DNA of 35,923 nt. Origin: an uncultured Clostridia bacterium (GTDB lineage: Bacteria > Bacillota > Clostridia > TANB77 > CAG-508). Shown one piece after another: positions 1 through 8,594 of this stretch (within the stretch, counting starts at the first letter, position 1; every line of letters starts with the position of its first letter). The stretch is taken from assembly GCA_934140005.1 (NCBI GenBank), contig CAKPBB010000018.1, positions 1-35,923 on the forward strand. Direction: 5' to 3'. A model generated the notes under the pieces. The model was not told where the DNA came from. It made no database searches and was given only the letters and a program-made list of their open reading frames with translations. The position numbers and the translations under genes are program-made.

Positions 1-8
1 TAAAAAAA

Positions 9-84
9 TGGAGCGGGAAACGGGGCTCAAACCCGCGACCTTCGCCTTGGCAAGGCGACGCTCTATCAACTGAGCTACTCCCGC
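9..84 (-). tRNA. tRNA-Gly (anticodon GCC)
   Basis: The reverse complement folds as a 76-nt tRNA with an encoded 3' CCA. The acceptor stem starts GCGGGAG and closes on TTCCCGC with one G-U pair. The D-arm contains AGCTCAGTTGATAGAGC. The anticodon loop is TTGCCAA, giving anticodon GCC (glycine), and the T-arm contains GGTTTGAGCCCC. A run of T residues follows the CCA on the minus strand (1-8), consistent with termination, although the window ends there. Confidence 0.97.
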
Positions 85-115
85 ATTTTCTATGTGCTTT
101 CGTGAAAGCATTATT

Positions 116-144
116 ATGATACCAAAAAAAAATGCAAAAGTCAA
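116..144 (-). promoter_or_regulatory. Promoter of the tRNA-Gly gene
   Basis: On the minus strand, TTGACT (139-144) and TATCAT (116-121) are separated by exactly 17 bp. TGG just before the -10 gives an extended -10. The predicted start is near 109, leaving a short leader that includes the hairpin TGCTTT-CGTG-AAAGCA (95-110). Confidence 0.75.
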
Positions 145-398
145 TAGGTAAATAAACAATTTTTACAAAAATTTGAGAATGCTAATTTTATTGTTGATAA
201 TAAAATTATTCAAATATTTACATATAAAAATCTTCTTTATACATACTATGTTGTTATAATAAAAAAATTACTAAAATTTAAATTAAAACAAATGTAGAAT
301 ATACTTTTATTTTTAGTTATGCTATAATCAAATTGCATTTATAGTATATAATGTAAATTTTAGGAAAAAATATATATGATTTTTTATAGGAGAAGACA
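145..398. other. Intergenic region between the tRNA promoter and yfmF
   Basis: No gene is visible here; the stretch is almost pure A/T. TATAAT hexamers lie at 255-260, 323-328 and 347-352, and the last two are placed to serve yfmF, but none has a convincing -35 partner. The yfmF ribosome binding site (AGGAGA, about 388-393) closes the region. Confidence 0.5.
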
Positions 399-1673
399 AT
401 GAGCGATAAAAAAATAGAAATAAAGCAAGGAATAAATTTACATTTTATTCCAACAAATCTTTTCAAAACAAATTTAGTATGTGTATTATTAACAACACCA
501 CTTATTAAAGAAACAGTTACCCAAAATGCTTTAATACCGTTTTTATTAAAAAGAGGAAGCAAAAATTATAAAACACAAGAAGAAATTAGCAAGAAATTAG
601 ATGATTTATACGGAACTTCTTTTGAATGTGGTGTTGATAAAATTGGCGATAATCAAGTATTAAAATTTTATGTGGAAAGTATAAGAGATGAATATGTAGC
701 TGATAAAAGTTTAATTGATGAATCAATTAAATTATTATTAGATATAGTATTTAATCCTAATTTGGAAAATGGGTTTTTCAAAGAAGAATTTTTAAAAACT
801 GAAAAAGAAAAATTAAAAAAGATTATTGAAAGCAAAATTGATGATAAAGATTTTTATGCATTAGAAAATTGTATAAGTACAATGTATAATAATGAGGGCT
901 TTGGATTGTTTAAATTTGGAAATATTGAAGATGTAGATAAAATAAATCAAGAAAATATAACAGAACAATATTTTAAATTATTAAAAACAGCTAAAATAGA
1001 CATTTTTGTTTCAGGTAACTTGAACGAAAACTATGTTAAAAATGTTTTTATAGAAAATGAAAATATAAAGAACTTAATTCCAAGGGCAGAGAATTATATA
1101 TTAAATAATGAATTCACAGAAATTAAACAAATTGTGGATAATCCTAAAGAAATTACTGAAAAAATGAATATTACTCAAGGCAAATTAGTAATAGGAATGG
1201 ATATACTTAGTAAACAAGAAAATTTACAATGTATAGCTTTAGTATATAATTCTATATTAGGTGATGGTGCAAATTCAATGCTTTTCCAAAATGTTAGAGA
1301 AAAAGCTAGTTTAGCTTATAGTACAAAATCTAATTTGGTTAAACAGAAAATGAATATTTTTATTCGTTGTGGTATAGAAATAGAAAATTATGAAAAAGCA
1401 TTAAATATAATAAAAGAACAATTAGAAAATATTAAGAGTGGTAATTTTTCAGATGAAGATATAAATAATGCTAAAAAATATTTAATATCTGGAATTAAAT
1501 CTGTTAGTGAAGAACAAGACACTGAAGTTGTATATTATATTGGTCAAGAAATATCTAAGACAAATGTTGATTTAGATACTTATTTAAAAAATATAGAAAA
1601 AGTTACAAAGCAAGAAATAATAGATTTCGCAAATCAAATTCAAATAAATACAATTTATTTTTTAAGAGATTAG
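399..1673 (+). CDS. yfmF: M16-family protein YfmF (non-catalytic partner)
   Basis: This 424-residue protein has the two-lobed layout of M16 (insulinase-type) peptidases but no HxxEH zinc motif in its N-terminal half. That is typical of the inactive partner in two-subunit M16 pairs; the catalytic partner follows 13 bp downstream. The C-terminal half carries the familiar region NILGDGANSMLFQNVREK-like (here SILGDGANSMLFQ). The pair corresponds to Bacillus subtilis ymfF/ymfH, which databases associate with 5-aminopentanol modification of elongation factor P. That role is inferred from the family. The start is supported by AGGAGA 6 nt upstream of the ATG. Confidence 0.85.
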   Translation: MSDKKIEIKQGINLHFIPTNLFKTNLVCVLLTTPLIKETVTQNALIPFLLKRGSKNYKTQEEISKKLDDLYGTSFECGVDKIGDNQVLKFYVESIRDEYVADKSLIDESIKLLLDIVFNPNLENGFFKEEFLKTEKEKLKKIIESKIDDKDFYALENCISTMYNNEGFGLFKFGNIEDVDKINQENITEQYFKLLKTAKIDIFVSGNLNENYVKNVFIENENIKNLIPRAENYILNNEFTEIKQIVDNPKEITEKMNITQGKLVIGMDILSKQENLQCIALVYNSILGDGANSMLFQNVREKASLAYSTKSNLVKQKMNIFIRCGIEIENYEKALNIIKEQLENIKSGNFSDEDINNAKKYLISGIKSVSEEQDTEVVYYIGQEISKTNVDLDTYLKNIEKVTKQEIIDFANQIQINTIYFLRD

Positions 1674-1686
1674 GAGGTTTGAATTT

Positions 1687-2970
1687 ATGCAAATTATAGA
1701 AAATAACAAAATACAAGAAAAAGTATATATAGAAAAAATGGAAAATGGATTAACTGTACTTGTTTTTCCAAGAAAAAATATTCAAAAGAAATATATAATA
1801 TGGGGCACAAGATTTGGTTCTATAGATAATCATTTTATTAGCCCAGGAGATAATGAAGAAACTGTTGTACCAGATGGAATTGCACATTATTTGGAACATA
1901 AGTTATTTGAACAAGAAAATGGAAAAAATAGTTTAGATGTATTGTCTAGCTTGGGTGTTGATGCTAATGCATATACAGGAAATAATATGACAGCATATTT
2001 ATATGAATGTTCAGATAATTTTTATAAAGCATTAGATGAGTTTATGAATTATGTACAAAATCCTTATTTTACAGATGAAAATGTTGAAAAAGAACGTGGA
2101 ATTATTGGACAAGAGATAATGATGTATAACGATTATCCAGATTGGCAACTATACATGAATGCAATAAAGTGTATGTATTCAAAAAATGCTATAAGAATTG
2201 ATGTTGCTGGTACCAAAGAAACAATCGCAAAAATTGATAAAGAAAAATTATATAAGATTTATAATACATTTTATAGACTAGATAATATGGTAATGGCAGT
2301 ATGTGGAGATTTTGAGGTAAAAGAAATTATTGAAGAAATTTCAAAAAGAATCACGTTGCCAAGAAATAATACTGAAATTAAAAGATTATATGAAAAAGAA
2401 CCAGATGAAATTTTTCAAAAACAAGCTGAAACAGAAATGCAAATTAGTTTACCATTATTCATGATTGGATATAAAGATAAAGTTGAAATAGAAAAATTTA
2501 CTAAAAAAGATTTAGCAATGGATATTATATTTTATTTGATTTTAGGAAAAAGCTCAAAACTATATCAAGAATTATATAATGAGGGATTGCTATACACAGA
2601 GCTTAGCTATGACTATGAATTCTCCAGAAATTATGCACATTTTTTAATTCAAGGACAATCAGATAATCCAGAATTAGTAATAGAAAGAATTAAAAGTGAA
2701 ATAGAAGAATTTAAAAATACTGGTTTTGATGAAAAAGAATTTACAAGAATTAAAAAGAAACTTTATGGTGAATATGTAAAAGAATATAATGATATAGGTG
2801 CTGTTGCAAACAGTTTAATAACAGATTACATGAAGGGAATAGAGCCTTTTGCATATTTTGAGGAATTTAATACTCTTACTAAAGAAAATGCAGAAGAAAT
2901 ATTAAAAGAAGTATTTTTAGAAGATAAAAGTGTTGTGTCAGTAGTTAAACCTTTGAAAGAAGAAAGATAA
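1687..2970 (+). CDS. yfmH: M16-family zinc metalloprotease YfmH
   Basis: This 427-residue protein is the catalytic member of the pair. The inverted zinc motif HYLEH is at residues 67-71, followed by the downstream glutamate region IIGQEIMMYND near residues 140-150 that supplies the third ligand in M16 enzymes. There is no signal peptide, so it should be cytoplasmic. AGGAGG overlaps the yfmF stop codon and lies 8 nt before the ATG, so the two genes are cotranscribed. The family assignment is firm. The link to EF-P maturation rests on homologues, and no EF-P gene is present in this window. Confidence 0.9.
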   Translation: MQIIENNKIQEKVYIEKMENGLTVLVFPRKNIQKKYIIWGTRFGSIDNHFISPGDNEETVVPDGIAHYLEHKLFEQENGKNSLDVLSSLGVDANAYTGNNMTAYLYECSDNFYKALDEFMNYVQNPYFTDENVEKERGIIGQEIMMYNDYPDWQLYMNAIKCMYSKNAIRIDVAGTKETIAKIDKEKLYKIYNTFYRLDNMVMAVCGDFEVKEIIEEISKRITLPRNNTEIKRLYEKEPDEIFQKQAETEMQISLPLFMIGYKDKVEIEKFTKKDLAMDIIFYLILGKSSKLYQELYNEGLLYTELSYDYEFSRNYAHFLIQGQSDNPELVIERIKSEIEEFKNTGFDEKEFTRIKKKLYGEYVKEYNDIGAVANSLITDYMKGIEPFAYFEEFNTLTKENAEEILKEVFLEDKSVVSVVKPLKEER

Positions 2971-3004
2971 ATTGTTATCTTTAAAGGAAGGAATGTGATT
3001 AAAG

Positions 3005-3781
3005 ATGAAAATAGTTACTTTTCCAGAATTAGGTATAAATTTACAAGTACCACAAATAGCTTTCAGCATATTTAATATGAATGTGTATTGGTATGCTGTT
3101 TGCATTGTGTTTGGAATTATAGTTGCTTTAATTTTAGCAAAATTAAGCAAAGAGAAGTTTTATATAGACTATAATCAAATGCTTGAAATAATGTTAATTA
3201 CTCTAGTATTTGGAGTAATTGGTGCAAGGATATATTATATAATTTTTAATTTTGAATATTATTCTCAAAATATAGTTGAAATTTTAAATATAAAAAATGG
3301 TGGACTTGCGATTTATGGTGGAATTATTGCTGGAATGATTACCATTGTGAAGATGTGCAAAAAATATGACATTAAAGTGTTGGATTTTTTAGACTACATA
3401 GTACCATTTGTAAGTATTGCTCAAAGTATTGGAAGATGGGGAAACTTTTTCAACGTGGAAGCTTATGGAAGCCAAACACAAAGCTTTTTGAGAATGGGAA
3501 TAATAACAGAAATTGGGTATACTGAAGTACATCCAGTATTTCTATATGAAAGTATAATCTGTTTACTAATATTTTTTGTTTTAAGATGGTTACAAAAAAA
3601 TAGAAAATTTTCTGGTGAAATATGTTTTACTTATTTATTATTATATTCATTTGCTAGATTTTTCTTGGAAGAATTAAGACAGGATAGTCTTATGTTTTTA
3701 GGCTTTAGAGTTTCACAAATTGTATCTTTGATTATATTTATATATTCGATTATTTCTTTATGTAAAAATAAAATAAATTGA
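3005..3781 (+). CDS. lgt: Prolipoprotein diacylglyceryl transferase
   Basis: Lgt moves a diacylglyceryl group from phosphatidylglycerol to the lipobox cysteine of prelipoproteins, in the cytoplasmic membrane. The 258-residue sequence has about seven hydrophobic segments and the Lgt signature GRWGNFFN at residues 143-150. The periplasmic-face motifs HPVFLYES and a late FxxE-R cluster (ARFFLEELR) are also present. The position of the Escherichia coli catalytic-region His103 (motif HGG) is Tyr104 here (AIYGG), a variant I believe also occurs in other Clostridia. GGAAGG precedes the ATG. It follows yfmH by 34 bp and may share its transcript. Confidence 0.95.
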   Translation: MKIVTFPELGINLQVPQIAFSIFNMNVYWYAVCIVFGIIVALILAKLSKEKFYIDYNQMLEIMLITLVFGVIGARIYYIIFNFEYYSQNIVEILNIKNGGLAIYGGIIAGMITIVKMCKKYDIKVLDFLDYIVPFVSIAQSIGRWGNFFNVEAYGSQTQSFLRMGIITEIGYTEVHPVFLYESIICLLIFFVLRWLQKNRKFSGEICFTYLLLYSFARFFLEELRQDSLMFLGFRVSQIVSLIIFIYSIISLCKNKIN

Positions 3782-3957
3782 TAATTATGCAATATTTGGT
3801 AAAAGAAATTTTTATGATGTATTGAAAATACATAGATATTGTAAGAAATAAAAGTAGATTTTTACAGAAAAATAGTAAATAAGTAGAAAAAATGTCATAA
3901 TTTGTAGAATAAATCGAATTTTGTCATACGAAAAAGACAGCAGAAACTGTTATTTTA
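3782..3957. other. Intergenic region upstream of the spo0E-like gene
   Basis: No gene and no clear terminator for lgt are visible. The notable content is a regulatory-looking block: TTTGTAGAA (3901-3909, one mismatch from the Spo0A-box core TTTGTCGAA), then the 26-bp element at 3911-3936 that recurs before the gene at 11787, then GAAACTGTTAT (3943-3953). TGTCATA occurs twice (near 3893 and 3922). Confidence 0.5.
3911..3936 (+). promoter_or_regulatory. Upstream element shared with the 11787 gene (copy 1)
   Basis: The block runs AAATCGAA, a spacer containing TG, then ATACGAAAAA. It aligns without gaps to 11642-11667 with 20 of 26 bases identical. Its last shared base is 23 bp upstream of the first base of the -35 box, the same distance as in the other copy. 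The TCGAA and TACGAA halves resemble tandem degenerate Spo0A boxes, but the protein that binds is unknown. Confidence 0.5.
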
Positions 3958-3986
3958 TTGACTTTGCTGGAACAATATGGTATTTT
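3958..3986 (+). promoter_or_regulatory. Promoter of the spo0E-like gene
   Basis: TTGACT (3958-3963), a 17-bp spacer and TATTTT (3981-3986) preceded by TGG, which gives an extended -10. The predicted transcription start is near 3993, leaving a leader of about 37 nt with AAGGAG at 4015-4020. Confidence 0.65.
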
Positions 3987-4029
3987 AAAACTGTACTAAG
4001 GAAAAAATGTTTTTAAGGAGAGTGATTGT

Positions 4030-4179
4030 ATGTTAAATGATGAAATTTGTAAATTAAGAGATCGTCTTAATGAAAGCATTAGCGAAGGAAAAGATTATGC
4101 AATCATATACAATATTAGTGTAGAATTAGATGATTTGATTGCAAAATTCTACGAACAAAAGATATATAAAATGAATTAA
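4030..4179 (+). CDS. Spo0E-like sporulation regulatory protein (aspartyl-phosphate phosphatase family)
   Basis: This is a 49-residue ORF with a good AAGGAG site 9 nt upstream of the ATG. It reads as the two-helix Spo0E family: an N-terminal helix with LRDRLN, the turn SEGKDY, then the signature SVELDDLI at residues 30-37, equivalent to the SQELDxLI motif. Family members dephosphorylate Spo0A-P and delay sporulation. The gene stands alone between its own promoter and a strong terminator (4261-4293). Family membership is convincing from length, helix spacing and motif. Which response regulator it acts on cannot be told from sequence. Confidence 0.85.
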   Translation: MLNDEICKLRDRLNESISEGKDYAIIYNISVELDDLIAKFYEQKIYKMN

Positions 4180-4260
4180 TCACAAACTGAAACAATATAT
4201 ATTATAATAAATGGATATTTAATTTAGCAAAAAATAATTCAATAAAATACTATAAATAAA

Positions 4261-4293
4261 AATGCAAAAAGAGATATACTTTTTGCATTTTTT
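4261..4293 (+). terminator. Rho-independent terminator after the spo0E-like gene
   Basis: AATGCAAAAAG pairs perfectly with CTTTTTGCATT (11 bp, 7-nt loop) and is followed by a T-rich tail. It isolates the small gene from the downstream MscS operon. Confidence 0.8.
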
Positions 4294-4343
4294 AATATAT
4301 AATATAAAAATAATAAATGAACGAAAAAATAAATGGAGGAAGT

Positions 4344-5414
4344 ATGGAAGCTTTAAAAGCTAAATTAACCAGTATAGATATAAAAAACTTAATAGCAATA
4401 TTTGATATTCAAATAGCAATAGCGGTTGCAATAGTATTTTTCTTATTAAGAGGATTGTTTGCAAGGATAATTTTAAAAATTATAAACAAAATAAAAAGGG
4501 AAAAGGAAGATGTAAAAGAAAATTCTATGTATAAACCACTTAGAACTTTTTTTGCACTAGTTGGTTTATATTTATCAATAAGAATTTTACCAGTAAATTC
4601 ACAAATTATGGTAATAGCTAATGATATATTTAAAATAATCGTAATGATTTTTATTACAAAATGTATTACATCTGCTATTTCTCCGAAATCAATTATTTTT
4701 AAATCTCTTACAAATTATTCATCAAATAAAATGGTTAACAATTTTATTTGTAAAATCATTAGAGGATTTATATGGATTGTGTCTTTCTTCATAATTTTAT
4801 ATATGAATAAAATCGACTTGAATGGTTTAGCAGCTGGTTTAGGAATTGGTAGTGCTGTGATTGCTTTAGCTGCCCAAGATTTAGTAAAAAGTCTACTTAG
4901 TGGAATTGCAATATTAACAGATAAACCATTCAATATTGGTGATTGGATTGAAGTTGGTGACTTTGCTGGTACAGTTACAGATATAACTTTTAGAAGTACA
5001 AGAATAAAAACAGTTAGTAATTCTATAATTAATATCCCAAATGCAACAATAGCTTCATCTTATGTTACAAATTGGAATAAATTAGCAACAAGAAGATTTG
5101 ATTTAACTTTAGGAGTAAGTTTACAAACAACCTCAGAACAAATTAAAAAAATAGTAAAAGAAATTACTTTTGTTTTAGAAAATAATTCAAATGTTGTTCC
5201 AGAAAGTGTTATGGTAAATTTTAATGATATTACAGCTTGTAGTAATGACATTAAAATATATTTATATGTAAAAGAAAAAAATTATGAGAAATTTTTAAAA
5301 ATAAAACAAGAAATATTATGTGATTTGTTAACTTTAATAGAAAAAGAAAATATAGATTTAGCATATCCAACACAAACTATTTATTTGAATAATCAGGAGG
5401 AAACAAAAGCATGA
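4344..5414 (+). CDS. MscS-family small-conductance mechanosensitive channel
   Basis: This 356-residue membrane protein has hydrophobic segments in its first half. The pore-lining, glycine/alanine-rich TM3 follows (GLAAGLGIGSAVIALAAQ), and then the beta domain (DKPFNIGDWIEVGDFAGTV, then NIPNATI). These are hallmarks of the MscS superfamily, which releases solutes during hypo-osmotic shock. I place the start at ATG 4344 because GGAGG lies 4 nt before it. An in-frame ATG at 4317 has no binding site. A TATAAT at 4298-4303 may be its -10. The stop codon overlaps the start of the lipase gene (ATGA). Confidence 0.93.
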   Translation: MEALKAKLTSIDIKNLIAIFDIQIAIAVAIVFFLLRGLFARIILKIINKIKREKEDVKENSMYKPLRTFFALVGLYLSIRILPVNSQIMVIANDIFKIIVMIFITKCITSAISPKSIIFKSLTNYSSNKMVNNFICKIIRGFIWIVSFFIILYMNKIDLNGLAAGLGIGSAVIALAAQDLVKSLLSGIAILTDKPFNIGDWIEVGDFAGTVTDITFRSTRIKTVSNSIINIPNATIASSYVTNWNKLATRRFDLTLGVSLQTTSEQIKKIVKEITFVLENNSNVVPESVMVNFNDITACSNDIKIYLYVKEKNYEKFLKIKQEILCDLLTLIEKENIDLAYPTQTIYLNNQEETKA

Positions 5415-6265
5415 GTTTAGGTGTAGCACTAGCTGGCGGTGGATTAAAAGGAATAGCACATATTGGAGCTTTAAAAGCTTTAAAAGATTTAGGAATTAAA
5501 ATTGATTATTTATCAGGCACAAGTTCAGGAGCTTTAATAGGAACAATTTATGCTTTAGGCTATAATACAGACGAAATATTAGAAAGATTTTTAAGCTACT
5601 ATAAGGCAATGACTAAAATTCCTAAAAAGCCATTATTCAAGGCTGGAGTTACATATCTTGGAAGTGGAGTAGCAAAAGTTGAAGGACTTATAAATGGTGA
5701 AGATATTGGAAATATAATAAAAGAATGTGCAAAAGAAAAAAATATATCAAATATGAATGACTTACCAATACCTTATGCAGTAGCAACAGTAGATACAATA
5801 TCAACTAAAGAGTGTATATTTTTATCAAGACACTACAATTTAAAAAATGATAAAATTGATTATTTATATGATGCACCAGTTGACATTGCTACAAGAGCAA
5901 GTATTGCATTTCCAGCAGTATTTACTCCTTGCAATTATAAAGGTTATAATTTTATAGATGGTGGTACAAAAGATAATTTACCAGTACATATTTTAAAAGA
6001 TATGGGAGCAACAAAAACTTTAGGATTAAGTTTTAAAATAGATGAGTATAAACCAGAACCAGATTTATTTGCTATACTATTAAGAACTGTTGATATATTT
6101 TCATTAAAAGATGTTAGAAAAGCTCAAGCTGAAGCTGATTTAGCAATTGAAATTGATGCGGCTGGAACAAGTTTATTAGTTGTTGATGATGTTGATAAAG
6201 TATTTAAAGTTGGATATGATACAATTATGAATAATAAAGAAAAAATATTAGAATTAACAAAATAA
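5411..6265 (+). CDS. Patatin-like phospholipase
   Basis: This 284-residue protein has the complete patatin catalytic set. The oxyanion-hole glycine loop AGGGLKG is near residues 8-14, the nucleophile motif GTSSG at 36-40 (Ser38), and the catalytic Asp in DGG near residue 183. Members hydrolyse acyl ester bonds of membrane lipids. No signal peptide is visible, so it is probably cytoplasmic like RssA/YlbK-type proteins. It overlaps the MscS gene by 4 bp and has its own AGGAGG. The lipid substrate is not predictable. Confidence 0.93.
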   Translation: MSLGVALAGGGLKGIAHIGALKALKDLGIKIDYLSGTSSGALIGTIYALGYNTDEILERFLSYYKAMTKIPKKPLFKAGVTYLGSGVAKVEGLINGEDIGNIIKECAKEKNISNMNDLPIPYAVATVDTISTKECIFLSRHYNLKNDKIDYLYDAPVDIATRASIAFPAVFTPCNYKGYNFIDGGTKDNLPVHILKDMGATKTLGLSFKIDEYKPEPDLFAILLRTVDIFSLKDVRKAQAEADLAIEIDAAGTSLLVVDDVDKVFKVGYDTIMNNKEKILELTK

Positions 6266-6281
6266 TTTATTAGGAGAATAT

Positions 6282-7031
6282 ATGAAAGCTTTAATAACAG
6301 GTGCTTCTTCAGGAATAGGTAAAGATATTGCTAGATATTTATCAAATTTAGGCTATGATTTAGTAATAGTAGCTAGAAGAAAAGATAGATTAGAAGAATT
6401 AAAAAAAGAGTTGCATACAAATGTTGAAATAGTATGTTCAGATGTTAGTATAAGAGAAAATTGCTATAATTTATTTTTAGAACATAAAGATATTGATTTA
6501 TTGATAAATAATGCTGGATTTGGATTGTTTGGACATTTTGATACAACTGATTTAGATAAAGAACTAAATATGATTGATACAAATATTGTTGCAGTTCATA
6601 TTCTTACAAAATTATATTTACAGGAGATGAAGAAAAGAAATTCAGGACACATTTTGAATGTAGCATCAATTGCAGGATTTATGCCAGGACCACTTATGGC
6701 AACTTATTATGCTACAAAAAATTATGTTGTTTCATTAACAAGAGCAATTAGAAAAGAACTTAAAAAGGAAAAATTAAATGTTCAAATTTCAGTTCTTTGT
6801 CCAGGACCAGTAAGAACTGAATTTAATGAAGTAGCAGGTGTTAAATTTTGTATCAGAGGTGTAACAAGTGAATATGTAGCTAAATATGCAATAGACAAAA
6901 TGCTAAAGGGCAAAGAGATTATATTACCTAGTTTTACAATAAAATGTGTGAAGTTTTTAACGAAAATTGGACCAGATAAATTAGTTGAAGAGGCTTCATA
7001 TCATGCACAAAAATCAAAAGATAAACAATAA
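6282..7031 (+). CDS. SDR-family NAD(P)-dependent oxidoreductase
   Basis: A classical short-chain dehydrogenase of 249 residues: nucleotide-binding TGASSGIG (residues 7-14), ARRKDRL after the second strand (arginines suggest NADP(H) preference), NNAG (76-79), and a catalytic Ser129-Tyr142-Lys146 triad (YYATK). It most resembles the DltE/YqjQ-like group rather than FabG. It begins 16 bp after the lipase gene with AGGAG upstream, so it is in the same transcript. Its substrate is unknown; the neighbouring lipase makes a lipid-derived carbonyl compound possible, but that is only context. Confidence 0.93.
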   Translation: MKALITGASSGIGKDIARYLSNLGYDLVIVARRKDRLEELKKELHTNVEIVCSDVSIRENCYNLFLEHKDIDLLINNAGFGLFGHFDTTDLDKELNMIDTNIVAVHILTKLYLQEMKKRNSGHILNVASIAGFMPGPLMATYYATKNYVVSLTRAIRKELKKEKLNVQISVLCPGPVRTEFNEVAGVKFCIRGVTSEYVAKYAIDKMLKGKEIILPSFTIKCVKFLTKIGPDKLVEEASYHAQKSKDKQ

Positions 7032-7089
7032 CTTGATATTTTAACTAGTTAGTGGGATAATTAAGTTATTAAAAATAGGAGTGATAGAT

Positions 7090-8535
7090 TTGGCTAGTAA
7101 TGATACTTTAATGCAATTTTTTGAATGGTATTTATCTAGTGATTCTACACTTTGGAATAAAGTTACAAAAGATGCAAAACACTTAAGCGAATTAGGAATT
7201 ACAAAATTATGGCTTCCACCAGCTTATAAAGGGGCTAGTGGAAAAGATGATGTAGGATATGGTGTTTATGATTTATATGATTTAGGTGAATTTGACCAAA
7301 AAGGCTCTATTCAAACAAAGTATGGAACAAAAGATGAATATTTAATGGCAATAAAAACATTGCAAGAAAATAATATAGATGTAATAGCAGATATAGTTTT
7401 AAACCATAAACTTGGAGCTGATGAAACAGAAGAAGTTTTAGCAGTTCAAGATGATGCTTCAGATAGAAATGTTAGTTTAACTGATGCAAAACCAATTAAA
7501 GCTTGGACAAAGTATACATTTCCAGGTAGAGAAAATAAATATTCTGATTTTAAATGGAATTGGACACATTTTCATGGTGTTGATTGGGATGAAGCAACAT
7601 CAACGACTTCAATATATAAATTTTACGGAAAACATTGGGATGATAATGTTGACAAGGAAAAAGGAAATTTTGACTATTTAATGGGTGCTGACATTGATTT
7701 GAACAATTTTGATGTTGTAGCAGAATTGAAAAAATGGGGTAGATGGTATTTAAATTTTACTGGAATAAATGGTTTCAGATTAGATGCAGTAAAACATATA
7801 AGAACCGAATTTTTTCCGGAATGGTTAGGATTTTTAAGACACGAAAGTGGTAAAGCACTATTTTCAGTTGGAGAATATTGGAGTGCTAATGTAGACACTT
7901 TATTAAAATATTTAGAAAAAGTTGATAATTGTATGACTTTATTTGATGTTCCACTTCACTATAATTTTTATAGAGCATCAATTAGTAATGGCGAATTTAA
8001 TATGAATGAAATCTTTGATGGAACACTTGTTGAGGCCAAACCAGAAAGTGCTGTTACTTTTGTTGATAATCATGATACAGAACCAGGACAAGCTTTAGAG
8101 TCATTTATTCTAGATTGGTTTAAACCTTTAGCTTATAGTTTGATTTTACTTAGAAAAGATGGATTACCAACAGTTTTTTATGGAGATTATTTTGGAATAC
8201 CTACAAAACAAATTGATAGTAAAAGTGAAATTTTAGATATAATATTAAATGTAAGAAAAAACTATGCGTATGGTGAGCAATACGATTATTTTGATGATAA
8301 AAATGTTATTGGATTTACGAGAATAGGTGATACTGAGCATATCAATTCAGGTGTTGCTGTAATAATGTCAGATGGTGTTGGTGGAAGTAAAGTAATGAAT
8401 GTTGGAAAAAAATTAGCTGGTTGTACATTTTATGACTGTACTAAAAATGTATCAGATATAGTAAGTGTTGATACAGAAGGTAATGGTACATTTTTTTGCA
8501 AAGATGGTAGTGTTTCTATCTGGATAAAAAAATAA
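7090..8535 (+). CDS. Cytoplasmic alpha-amylase (GH13)
   Basis: This 481-residue alpha-amylase has no signal peptide and belongs to the group starting with the MQFFEWYL motif (GH13 subfamily 5 type). The catalytic residues are visible: nucleophile Asp232 in GFRLDAVKH, acid/base Glu262 in GEYW, and Asp329 in VDNHD. Conserved region I (VIADIVLNHK) is also present. I choose TTG 7090 as start because AGGAG (7077-7081) sits 8 nt before it; a GTG at 7081 would overlap that site. It probably degrades internal storage glucan or imported maltodextrin. It ends the MscS-lipase-SDR operon and is followed by a strong terminator. Confidence 0.93.
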   Translation: MASNDTLMQFFEWYLSSDSTLWNKVTKDAKHLSELGITKLWLPPAYKGASGKDDVGYGVYDLYDLGEFDQKGSIQTKYGTKDEYLMAIKTLQENNIDVIADIVLNHKLGADETEEVLAVQDDASDRNVSLTDAKPIKAWTKYTFPGRENKYSDFKWNWTHFHGVDWDEATSTTSIYKFYGKHWDDNVDKEKGNFDYLMGADIDLNNFDVVAELKKWGRWYLNFTGINGFRLDAVKHIRTEFFPEWLGFLRHESGKALFSVGEYWSANVDTLLKYLEKVDNCMTLFDVPLHYNFYRASISNGEFNMNEIFDGTLVEAKPESAVTFVDNHDTEPGQALESFILDWFKPLAYSLILLRKDGLPTVFYGDYFGIPTKQIDSKSEILDIILNVRKNYAYGEQYDYFDDKNVIGFTRIGDTEHINSGVAVIMSDGVGGSKVMNVGKKLAGCTFYDCTKNVSDIVSVDTEGNGTFFCKDGSVSIWIKK

Positions 8536-8537
8536 AG

Positions 8538-8583
8538 AAAAATCAAAATTGTTAAAATAAAATTTAGCAATTTTGATTTTTTT
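8538..8583 (+). terminator. Rho-independent terminator after the amylase gene
   Basis: AAAAATCAAAATTG pairs with CAATTTTGATTTTT (14 bp, 16-nt loop), ending in a run of seven T residues. Confidence 0.8.
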
Positions 8584-8594
8584 GTTTATACGAA

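Noticed and set aside
4317..4343. Upstream ATG as the start of the MscS gene
   Set aside because: It has no ribosome binding site, whereas ATG 4344 has GGAGG at 4-nt spacing.
6282..7031. SDR as the EF-P 5-aminopentanone reductase (YmfI) partner of yfmF/yfmH
   Set aside because: The protein resembles the DltE/YqjQ-like group rather than the FabG-like YmfI, and it sits in a different operon.
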